Assembly: GCA_934122275.1 (NCBI GenBank)
Contig: CAKOWI010000010.1
Location: 1 to 34,022, forward strand
Reading direction: 5' to 3'
Source of the DNA: an uncultured Bacilli bacterium
GTDB taxonomy: Bacteria; Bacillota_I; Bacilli_A; RF39; UBA660
Length of the DNA: 34,022 bases
Below the pieces are notes generated by a model. The model did not search any database. It had not been told where the DNA came from and saw only the letters and a program-made list of their open reading frames with translations. Positions 14,423 through 21,840 of this stretch are shown in pieces (position 1 is the first letter of the stretch; each line of letters begins with the position of its first letter). A program made the translations under genes and the position numbers.

Positions 14423-16744
14423 ATGATAGAAAAGTATAAATTAGAAGAATTATTAAAAAAATATAATATAAATATTAATGTGGCGTTAAATGAACAACTA
14501 TTGAGTCGTGGAGAATACCAAGAAATAGATGATACTTTAGATTACTTAATTAATGAATTACATATAGATAGAAAAAATATAGAAAAATGTCCTAGTGTAA
14601 TGTATTATTCTGTAGATAATATAAAAAAGAATGCTGGGTTTTTAAAAAAATCAAAAGTAAATTTTGATAAAGTAGAAAAATGCTTACATGTATTAAGTAC
14701 TGATAATGATGAATTAATTAAAACATATAATTACGTTTTAACTAATTATGGAGTAGATATAATAAATAAAACAGTAAGTGTGTTAAGTATTCCAACAAGT
14801 AGGATAATAGCAATTGAAAATTTAAATATTCCATGTATAAAGAAAAAAGATATAATATCTATTTCAGTTGGTAGAAATGAAATATCTGATATCAAAGATA
14901 TATCACAAAGCGAAGAATTTAAGGCTCATCCGGATTTATTTACATCAGTTGTATTGGCTCAAGGTAATTTAAAAGAAATAAAGGATATATTAAAAAGCGA
15001 AGAATTTAAAAATCATCCGGAATTATTTACATCAACAGTATTAGCTCAAGGCGATTTAAAAGAAATAAAGGATATATTACAAAGTGAAGAGTTTAAAAAC
15101 CATCCGGATTTGTTTACCTCAACAGTATTAGCCCAAGGTAATCTAAAAGAAATCAAAGATATATTAAAAAGTGAAGAATTTAAAGCTCATCCGGATTTAT
15201 TTACCTCAACTGTATTAGCCCAAGGTAATCTAAAAGAAATCAAAGATATATTACAAAGTGAAGAATTTAAATCTCATCCGGATTTATTTACCTCAACTGT
15301 ATTAGCCCAAGGTAATCTAAAAGAAATCAAAGATATATTACAAAGTGAAGAATTTAAATCTCATCCGGATTTATTTACCTCAACTGTATTAGCTCAAGGC
15401 AATCTAAAAGAAATCAAAGATATATTAAAAAGCGAAGAATTTAAAAACCATCCAGAATTGTTTACTTCGCGAGTATTAGCTCAAGGCGATCTAAAAGAAA
15501 TCAAAGATATATTAAAAAGTGAAGAATTTAAATCTCATCCGGATTTATTTACATCGACTGTATTAGCCAGAGGTAATCTAAAAGAAATCAAAGATATATT
15601 AAAAAGTGATGAATTTAAATCTCATCCCGAATTATTTACCTCACAAGTATTAGCACATGGTAATCTAAAAGAAATAAAGGATATATTGCAAAGCGAAGAA
15701 TTTAAAGCTTATCCGGATTTATTTACCTCACAAGTATTAGCCAGAGGTAATCTAAAAGAAATAAAGGATATGTTACAAAGCAAAGAATTTAAATCTCATC
15801 CGGATTTATTTACCTCAACTGTATTAGCTCAAGGCAATCTAAAAGAAATAAAAGATATATTAAAAAGTGAAGAATTCAAAAACTATCCAAAATTATTTAC
15901 ATCGACTGTATTAGCCAAAGGTAATCTAAAAGAAATCAAAGATATATTAAAAAGCGATGAATTTAAAAACCATCCAGAATTGTTTACTTCGCGAGTATTA
16001 GCTCAAGGCAATTTAAAAGAAATAAAAGATATATTAAAAAGTGAAGAATTCAAAAACTATCCAAAATTATTTACATCGACTGTATTAGCCAAAGGTAATC
16101 TAAAAGAAATCAAAGATATATTAAAAAGCGATGAATTTAAAAACCATCCAGAATTATTCACCTCACAAGTATTAGCTCAAGGTGATTTAAAAGAAATTAA
16201 AGATATGTTAAAAAGCGATGAATTTAAAAGCCATCCAGAATTATTTACTTCAACAGTATTATCACACGGTGATTTAAAAGAAATCAAAGATATGTTAAAA
16301 AGCGATGAATTTAAAGCTTATCCGAAATTATTTACTTCACAAGTATTAGCACATAGTAATCTAAAAGATATTCGAACTTTGTTAGCTTTACCATATTGGC
16401 AAGAAGAAAAATATAAAAAGTTACTAACTTCATCTATTGTTGCAAACAGTAGACAAATGATTATTAAATTACCAATACAATTTAAGATAGCAGAAGAGTA
16501 TGGAATAACTGATTATTTAACAACAAATTTTCTATTAGCAGCACCAAGTCAAAACTATGCCAAAATAAATTACTTACTTGATAACGATTGCCCACTTGTA
16601 GAAGATAATAAACTAAATAGAATTTTTTCTTATCAACCTGGTGTATTAAAGAAACAGTTTGGAATAGATTTAAAAGAACTAATGAAGAAATATCCTTTTG
16701 ATAATTATAAGGAAAATACATTTATAAAATGTCTATCACAATGA
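14423..16744 (+). CDS. Tandem-repeat alpha-solenoid protein (17 x 29 aa), mTERF-like N-terminus
   Basis: 773 aa from ATG 14423, which follows AGGTGGGGGAT; an in-frame ATG at 14393 lies upstream of that site. No signal peptide or membrane helix, so it is cytosolic. Residues 1-150 look like degenerate mTERF-type helical repeats (IEKCPSVMYYSVDNI, then VEKCLHVLST). Residues 152-644 are 17 consecutive 29-residue repeats of form G-N/D-LKEIKDIL-x-S-x-EFK-x-H/Y-P-x-LFTS-x-VLA-x, predicted as two helices per unit with Pro19 starting the second. A degenerate 18th unit and a 98-residue helical C-terminus cap it. Variation is almost confined to positions 2, 11, 13, 17 (A/N/S), 18 (H/Y), 20 (D/E/K), 25 (T/Q/R/V) and 29 (Q/R/H/K). 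I do not recognise an exact family. The form is that of modular nucleic-acid- or peptide-binding solenoids, but no ligand is shown. It has its own promoter and lies between core operons, beside an acyltransferase. Confidence 0.8.
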   Translation: MIEKYKLEELLKKYNININVALNEQLLSRGEYQEIDDTLDYLINELHIDRKNIEKCPSVMYYSVDNIKKNAGFLKKSKVNFDKVEKCLHVLSTDNDELIKTYNYVLTNYGVDIINKTVSVLSIPTSRIIAIENLNIPCIKKKDIISISVGRNEISDIKDISQSEEFKAHPDLFTSVVLAQGNLKEIKDILKSEEFKNHPELFTSTVLAQGDLKEIKDILQSEEFKNHPDLFTSTVLAQGNLKEIKDILKSEEFKAHPDLFTSTVLAQGNLKEIKDILQSEEFKSHPDLFTSTVLAQGNLKEIKDILQSEEFKSHPDLFTSTVLAQGNLKEIKDILKSEEFKNHPELFTSRVLAQGDLKEIKDILKSEEFKSHPDLFTSTVLARGNLKEIKDILKSDEFKSHPELFTSQVLAHGNLKEIKDILQSEEFKAYPDLFTSQVLARGNLKEIKDMLQSKEFKSHPDLFTSTVLAQGNLKEIKDILKSEEFKNYPKLFTSTVLAKGNLKEIKDILKSDEFKNHPELFTSRVLAQGNLKEIKDILKSEEFKNYPKLFTSTVLAKGNLKEIKDILKSDEFKNHPELFTSQVLAQGDLKEIKDMLKSDEFKSHPELFTSTVLSHGDLKEIKDMLKSDEFKAYPKLFTSQVLAHSNLKDIRTLLALPYWQEEKYKKLLTSSIVANSRQMIIKLPIQFKIAEEYGITDYLTTNFLLAAPSQNYAKINYLLDNDCPLVEDNKLNRIFSYQPGVLKKQFGIDLKELMKKYPFDNYKENTFIKCLSQ
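14876..16354 (+). repeat. 17 in-frame tandem repeats of 87 bp
   Basis: Exact 87-bp period, 17 units, 1479 bp, no gaps. Units 5 (15224-15310) and 6 (15311-15397) differ by one synonymous base. Units 12-13 (15833-16006) and 14-15 (16007-16180) are nearly the same for about 150 bases. This pattern indicates recent unequal crossing-over or slippage. It is coding, with no spacers. Confidence 0.97.
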
Positions 16745-16871
16745 TGGATGTATACAGTGGTAATTTATCAATGCCATCTTTTCATTTATCTTAATATGGA
16801 CTTTTAACATTAAAAATGATATAGTAAACTTTAGTAGTAAATAAAAATATTTGTTTTTTTGGGGGGAGAAT

Positions 16872-17861
16872 ATGGAAAAAATAAATGCTATAAAGCATTC
16901 TGAATTTAAAGAAAAAATTCATCCTTTATTATTAAAAGTTTTAACTTCGAAAGTAACAGGTGAATTAGATTTGGAAGGAAAGTTTCCTAAAGATGGTAAT
17001 TATTTAATTGTGGCAAATCATTTTTGTATTGAAGATATTCCGACGTTAGGACAAGCAGTAGGTGAACATTTTTATTTATTAGTTAGTGATGAGGATAAAA
17101 ATACAATTGATGGATTAGGATTGACATTAAATGGTACAGAGTGGGTTCACAGATTAGATAAGGATAGCAGAAGGACATCAAGTAATAATGCCGAAGAAAT
17201 ACTGAAATTGGGAAAAAATTTTGCAATGTATCCAGAGGCCACTTGGAACTTATCACCTAATTTGCTTATGTTACCCATGAATTATGGATGTATTAGAATT
17301 GCTTTAAATTCTAACGTTCCAATCATACCAGTTGTTACATCATTTAATGATGAAAATAGACATACTATTATAGGTGAACCGTTTTATCCAACTTCGGATT
17401 TAGTTGATTCTATAAATAGATTAAGGGATATTATGGGATCTATGATATATGAAGAAATTCTAAATGAAAATGAAAGAAAATATAAAAATGGTGCTATGGA
17501 TATTCGTCATAAAATAATAGATGAAAAAGATTATTATTATGAAGAAAGAAAAACACTTGATTTGAATTATTGGAATGATAATATAAATTCTAGGTATGAA
17601 GCTTACAAAAGAGCACGAAAGGATAAAAGCAAGGTAAGAGAATTTGAATCACAATTTATCTTTACTCCAAAAACTGACGATTATGCTTTTTTTCAAATAT
17701 TTAATAGTGTTGTAAGAAAAGATGAGAATGGAATTTATGTTAAAAGAATTTCATCTGAAAAAAATGGATACTATGAACCTTTTATAAAATATTCTGATTT
17801 TGATGAAATGTTTGGATATGGTTATAATGAAAAAGTTTTAAAAAATAACCTAAATAAATAA
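16872..17861 (+). CDS. PlsC-like lysophospholipid acyltransferase
   Basis: 329 aa from ATG 16872, 5 bases after GGGGGGAGA; an in-frame TTG at 16851 lies upstream of that run. The acyltransferase motifs are NHFCIED (NHx4D, catalytic His and Asp) near residues 44-50 and, for the acceptor site, YPEATWN (usual form FPEGTR) near 117-123, followed by VPIIPVVT. The family transfers acyl chains to 1-acyl-glycerol-3-phosphate or similar lipids at the inner membrane face. There is no clear membrane helix, and a C-terminal extension of about 130 residues rich in charged and aromatic residues is unlike the standard 240-aa PlsC. So the substrate may differ. Context gives no lipid genes; it lies between the repeat protein and the degenerate kinase, each with its own transcription signals. 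Confidence 0.8.
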   Translation: MEKINAIKHSEFKEKIHPLLLKVLTSKVTGELDLEGKFPKDGNYLIVANHFCIEDIPTLGQAVGEHFYLLVSDEDKNTIDGLGLTLNGTEWVHRLDKDSRRTSSNNAEEILKLGKNFAMYPEATWNLSPNLLMLPMNYGCIRIALNSNVPIIPVVTSFNDENRHTIIGEPFYPTSDLVDSINRLRDIMGSMIYEEILNENERKYKNGAMDIRHKIIDEKDYYYEERKTLDLNYWNDNINSRYEAYKRARKDKSKVREFESQFIFTPKTDDYAFFQIFNSVVRKDENGIYVKRISSEKNGYYEPFIKYSDFDEMFGYGYNEKVLKNNLNK

Positions 17862-17892
17862 AAGTTGTCGTTATTGATAACTTTTATTTTTT
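17856..17892 (+). terminator. Terminator after the acyltransferase gene
   Basis: AAATAAAAGTT (17856-17866) / AACTTTTATTT (17879-17889) with a 12-base loop and further T. The stop codon is in the left arm. Confidence 0.9.
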
Positions 17893-17935
17893 ATGTTAAT
17901 CTTATAGTGAGATATCAAATAACATAGGAGGAATT

Positions 17936-19738
17936 ATGAATCTTATTTTACCAATTTATTCTATATTTTTACTTATTATTTTAAATTTTGCTTTTTTTAC
18001 AAAGAAAAGGTTGAAGAGTGCCGAAACAAAAACATATTCTATTCTTGTAATTCTAAGTACTTTTAATGTTATTTTTAATATAATTGGAATTTCATTAGGA
18101 TATTTTGATGGTGTTTCTGATTTTTTGTATACTCTGAATCACTTCGATTTACCGCTTTATTTTTGGTGGTCCTCTATGATGTACATATATTTATTGTATG
18201 TTTATATGAATACTAATCAAAAGAAAAAGTTGTATTTTAAAATAAAAAAAATTGTTTTAGCTATAAATGTATTTATTACTATTTTAACAGTATTTTTACC
18301 ATTTAAAGTTGTTATAACAGAAAGTGCTGGTTATGCAATTGGAACTTGTGTAAATTTGGTATACTTAATTTCTGAAATTTACTTGACTTTATCTTTTATT
18401 ACTTCTATTTTGCTAATTGCTAGAAAACAATTTAAAAAAATAATACCATTATTTTCTTTAATAGTATTAGGCATGATAGCGGCAATAATTCAAAAAAATA
18501 TACCATCATTGATAATTATTCCATCGATAGCTGTTTTAGTTGAGTTTATCATGTATTTTACCATAGAAAATCCAGATTTAAAAATGGTAAATGAGTTATT
18601 AAGAAACAAAGAATTAGTTGAAAAACAAATGGAAGATAAATCTAGATTTTTATTTGAAGTAACTGAAGATATTAAAACACCAATGAAAAATATTCTAGCA
18701 GTATCAGATAAATTTGATAAATTATATGAAAAAGATAAAAAGGATGCTATAAAAATCATTAGAAGTAATGCAAACTCAGTATTATTTAAAATAAATGATG
18801 TGTTAGATATATCTTCAATGGATGCAAGTAAAATAAAGATATTTAATAATGAATATAATGTTTATACCTTGTTTGAAACAGTAGAGGGTATTGCAAAAAA
18901 CTTAAATACAAATAAAAACGTAGACTTAAAATTTGATATAAATTCAGACATACCAACTATGCTATATGGTGATGATGTAAGATTAAAACAGATTTTAATA
19001 TCAGTTTTGTCTAATAGTATAAGTAACACTAAAACAGGATTTATAAATTTAAGTTTAAGTTCAATAGTAAGATATGATATTGTAAGATTAATTATAAAAA
19101 TAGAAGACTCTGGATGTGGAATGAGTATAGATAAAATAAATACCATCTTAGATGATAATAGAGAACTTACTAAAGAAGAGGTACAAAAGTTAGATAAACT
19201 TGATATGGATTTGGTAGCAACTATTAAATCAATAAAATTATTAGGTGGAAGCTTTAATATAAGAAGTGAAGAAAATAAGGGATCAACTTTTACTATTGTA
19301 ATAGATCAGAAGTGTGATATAAAGAATAAAACAGATATAATGAGAAATATGGAAAAATATTCATCAGATGTATTTGGTAAAAAAAGAGTACTAGTAGTAG
19401 ATGATGATAAAGAAGAATTATTTAAGATTTCTGATATATTATCAAAATATAACGTTGATATTAATACTACTATGAGCGGAAAAGATTGTATTTATAAAAT
19501 AAAAGCTGGAGAAATTTACAACTTGATAATAATAGATGATGAACTTAAAAGTGAATCCGGATTAGGTACTTTAAAAGAATTAATTAAAATAAAAAGATTT
19601 AACTCTAAAGTTATTATTATGTTAAACAAAAATAAAGAACATTTAAAAAGTCATTATATAAAAGATGGATTTGATGATGTGATATTAAAGGATGATTTAG
19701 CTGAAGAGTTAAAAAAGAAAATGCAAAATAATTTATAA
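17936..19738 (+). CDS. Seven-TM hybrid histidine kinase, degenerate (no H-box His)
   Basis: 600 aa. Seven hydrophobic helices (about 3-22, 34-56, 73-91, 105-124, 134-162, 168-186, 188-210) are followed by a dimerisation helix, an ATPase domain (about 340-460) and a receiver domain (about 483-600). In the H-box the usual SHEIRTP is TEDIKTP, so the phospho-accepting His is Glu (E244). The N-box Asn (N360) and the G1 box DSGCG (391-395) are kept, but the G2 box (GxGL) reads DMDL. In the receiver, the acidic cluster (D489-D491), phospho-Asp D534 and Lys585 are present, while the switch Thr/Ser is Asn564. Autophosphorylation on His is therefore not expected; it may sense, bind ATP or be phosphorylated by another kinase. 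AGGAGG precedes the ATG. uvrB follows after 35 bases without a terminator. Confidence 0.85.
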   Translation: MNLILPIYSIFLLIILNFAFFTKKRLKSAETKTYSILVILSTFNVIFNIIGISLGYFDGVSDFLYTLNHFDLPLYFWWSSMMYIYLLYVYMNTNQKKKLYFKIKKIVLAINVFITILTVFLPFKVVITESAGYAIGTCVNLVYLISEIYLTLSFITSILLIARKQFKKIIPLFSLIVLGMIAAIIQKNIPSLIIIPSIAVLVEFIMYFTIENPDLKMVNELLRNKELVEKQMEDKSRFLFEVTEDIKTPMKNILAVSDKFDKLYEKDKKDAIKIIRSNANSVLFKINDVLDISSMDASKIKIFNNEYNVYTLFETVEGIAKNLNTNKNVDLKFDINSDIPTMLYGDDVRLKQILISVLSNSISNTKTGFINLSLSSIVRYDIVRLIIKIEDSGCGMSIDKINTILDDNRELTKEEVQKLDKLDMDLVATIKSIKLLGGSFNIRSEENKGSTFTIVIDQKCDIKNKTDIMRNMEKYSSDVFGKKRVLVVDDDKEELFKISDILSKYNVDINTTMSGKDCIYKIKAGEIYNLIIIDDELKSESGLGTLKELIKIKRFNSKVIIMLNKNKEHLKSHYIKDGFDDVILKDDLAEELKKKMQNNL

Positions 19739-19773
19739 AGGATATAAATAATTATTGAGCTAGGAGGTTACAT

Positions 19774-21726
19774 ATGTTTGATTTAGTTTCAAACTTTAAG
19801 CCATCGGGAGACCAACCTGAGGCTATAAAAAAGTTAGTTGATGGAATAGAAAATAATAAAAAATATCAAGTGCTTCTTGGTGCAACTGGAACTGGTAAAA
19901 CATTTTCAATTGCAAATGTAATTAAAGAAGTTGATAAACCAACACTAGTACTTGCACACAATAAGACACTCGCAGGACAACTTTATTCAGAATTAAAAGA
20001 ACTATTTCCTAATAATCATGTTTGTTATTTTGTATCATATTATGATTATTATCAGCCTGAAGCATATGTTCCATCTAGTGATACATATATAGAAAAAGAT
20101 TCATCTATAAATGATGAAATAGATGAGCTAAGACATTATGCTACATCTTCACTTATAAATAATAAAGATGTAATAGTAGTTGCTTCTGTATCTTGTATAT
20201 ATGGTATAGGTGACAAAGAAGAATATGAAAATCATATGCTTACGTTAAAAGTAGGTGATGAAATAGATAGAAATATTATTTTATCAAAATTAGTTGATAT
20301 GATGTATGAAAGAAGTAATTTGGACTTTGTAAGGGGTACATTTAGAGCTAAAGGGGATGTCATAGAAATTATACCAGCATATGAAAAATCACATGGAATT
20401 AGAATAGAATTATTTGGTGATGAAGTGGAAAAAATTTCAGAATTTGATGTTTTAACTGGAGTAGTTATTAATGATAAAAAATTTATTTCTATAATGCCAG
20501 CTTCACACTTTGTAACTAGTGAAGAAAAATTAAAAAAAGCCATTGTAAACATTAAAGATGAGTTAGAAGAAAGACTAAAGTATTTTAAAGATAATGGGAA
20601 ATTATTAGAAGCTGAAAGATTAGAACAAAGATGTAAATATGATATAGAAATGTTAGAAGAAACTGGTTTTTGTTCTGGAGTTGAAAACTATTCAAGGCAT
20701 TTAGCACTAAAAAAAGAAGGAGAAACTCCTACTTGTTTATTAGACTTTTTTCCAGATGATTATTTGATGGTTATTGATGAATCACATGTAACTTTACCTC
20801 AAGTTAAAGCTATGTATAATGGAGATAGGGCAAGAAAACAAATGCTTGTTGATTATGGTTTTAGACTTCCATCAGCTCTTGATAATAGACCTCTTAAATA
20901 TGAAGAATTTGAAGAAAAATTAAATCAGGTAATATATGTTTCGGCAACACCTGGTGATGAAGAACTATCAAAAGTAAATAACGAGGTTGTAGAGCAGATA
21001 ATAAGACCTACTGGATTATTAGATCCAACAATAGAAGTTAGAAAGTCTTATAATCAAATAGATAATTTAATGGAAGAAATACAAAAACAAATAAATAAGG
21101 GTGACAGAACACTGGTTACTACTTTAACAATTCGTATGGCTGAAGAACTTACTTCTTATTTAAAGAATCTTAACATAAAGGTTGCATACTTACATAGTGA
21201 AGTTAAGACATTAGAAAGACTTAAGATAATACATGACTTAAGAGAAGGAAAATATGATGTATTAGTAGGTATTAACTTACTTAGAGAGGGTCTTGATATT
21301 CCAGAAGTTAGTTTAGTTGCAATTTTGGATGCTGATAAGCAAGGTTTCTTAAGAAGTCACAGAAGTTTAATTCAAACTATTGGTAGATGTGCTAGAAATG
21401 CTGATGGTAGAGTAATTATGTACGGAGATATATTAAGTGATGCTATGAAAACTGCAATAGATGAAACTAAAAGAAGACGTGAAATACAAATTAAATATAA
21501 TGAAGAACATGGCATTATTCCTCAAACTATAAAGAAGAAAATAATGGATGTTGTAAGTATAAATGAAAGTGAAGAAAAATCTAAGAAATCTAAAGCTAAG
21601 GATACAAAAGCTAATGAGAAAGTTATTAAAAAATTAGAAGAAGAGATGCAAAAGGCTGCTAAAGAGTTAGATTTTGAAAGAGCTATGGAATTACGTGATA
21701 TTATATTTGAAATGAAAGTAAGTTAA
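19774..21726 (+). CDS. uvrB: UvrB, excinuclease ABC subunit B
   Basis: 650 aa, full length. Helicase-like damage-verifying subunit of nucleotide excision repair. Walker A GATGTGKT is at 36-43 and the beta-hairpin region contains YDYYQPEAYVP near 90. DESHVTLPQ lies near 335 (DEAD-box-like motif II), INLLREGLDIPEV and QTIGRCARN are motifs V and VI, and a C-terminal UVR motif (KELDFERAMELRDII, about 630-645) contacts UvrC. AGGAGG lies 7 bases before the ATG. A terminator follows and uvrA has its own promoter, though the pair is adjacent as usual. Confidence 0.97.
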   Translation: MFDLVSNFKPSGDQPEAIKKLVDGIENNKKYQVLLGATGTGKTFSIANVIKEVDKPTLVLAHNKTLAGQLYSELKELFPNNHVCYFVSYYDYYQPEAYVPSSDTYIEKDSSINDEIDELRHYATSSLINNKDVIVVASVSCIYGIGDKEEYENHMLTLKVGDEIDRNIILSKLVDMMYERSNLDFVRGTFRAKGDVIEIIPAYEKSHGIRIELFGDEVEKISEFDVLTGVVINDKKFISIMPASHFVTSEEKLKKAIVNIKDELEERLKYFKDNGKLLEAERLEQRCKYDIEMLEETGFCSGVENYSRHLALKKEGETPTCLLDFFPDDYLMVIDESHVTLPQVKAMYNGDRARKQMLVDYGFRLPSALDNRPLKYEEFEEKLNQVIYVSATPGDEELSKVNNEVVEQIIRPTGLLDPTIEVRKSYNQIDNLMEEIQKQINKGDRTLVTTLTIRMAEELTSYLKNLNIKVAYLHSEVKTLERLKIIHDLREGKYDVLVGINLLREGLDIPEVSLVAILDADKQGFLRSHRSLIQTIGRCARNADGRVIMYGDILSDAMKTAIDETKRRREIQIKYNEEHGIIPQTIKKKIMDVVSINESEEKSKKSKAKDTKANEKVIKKLEEEMQKAAKELDFERAMELRDIIFEMKVS

Positions 21727-21752
21727 AAGTTATGTTTTGCATAACTTTTTTC
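21725..21752 (+). terminator. Terminator after uvrB
   Basis: AAAAGTTATG (21725-21734) / CATAACTTTT (21740-21749), 5-base loop, T run. Starts in the stop codon region. Confidence 0.88.
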
Positions 21753-21757
21753 TATAA

Positions 21758-21786
21758 TTGAAATCAGTACAAATGTTTGATATAAT
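21758..21786 (+). promoter_or_regulatory. Promoter of uvrA
   Basis: TTGAAA (21758-21763), 17-bp spacer, extended -10 TGATATAAT (TATAAT 21781-21786). No LexA/DinR-type GAAC...GTTC operator was seen nearby. Confidence 0.8.
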
Positions 21787-21840
21787 TATTGTGCAAATTT
21801 AATGATTTTATGATAGAATATTAAACTGAAGGTGATTGCT

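Noticed and set aside
14876..16354. Regular 87-bp repeats considered as CRISPR or satellite DNA
   Set aside because: The repeats are contiguous, keep one reading frame and have no unique spacers; they encode protein.
16482..16721. 79-codon open frame on the minus strand inside the repeat-protein gene
   Set aside because: Antisense shadow with no ribosome binding site and no family pattern.
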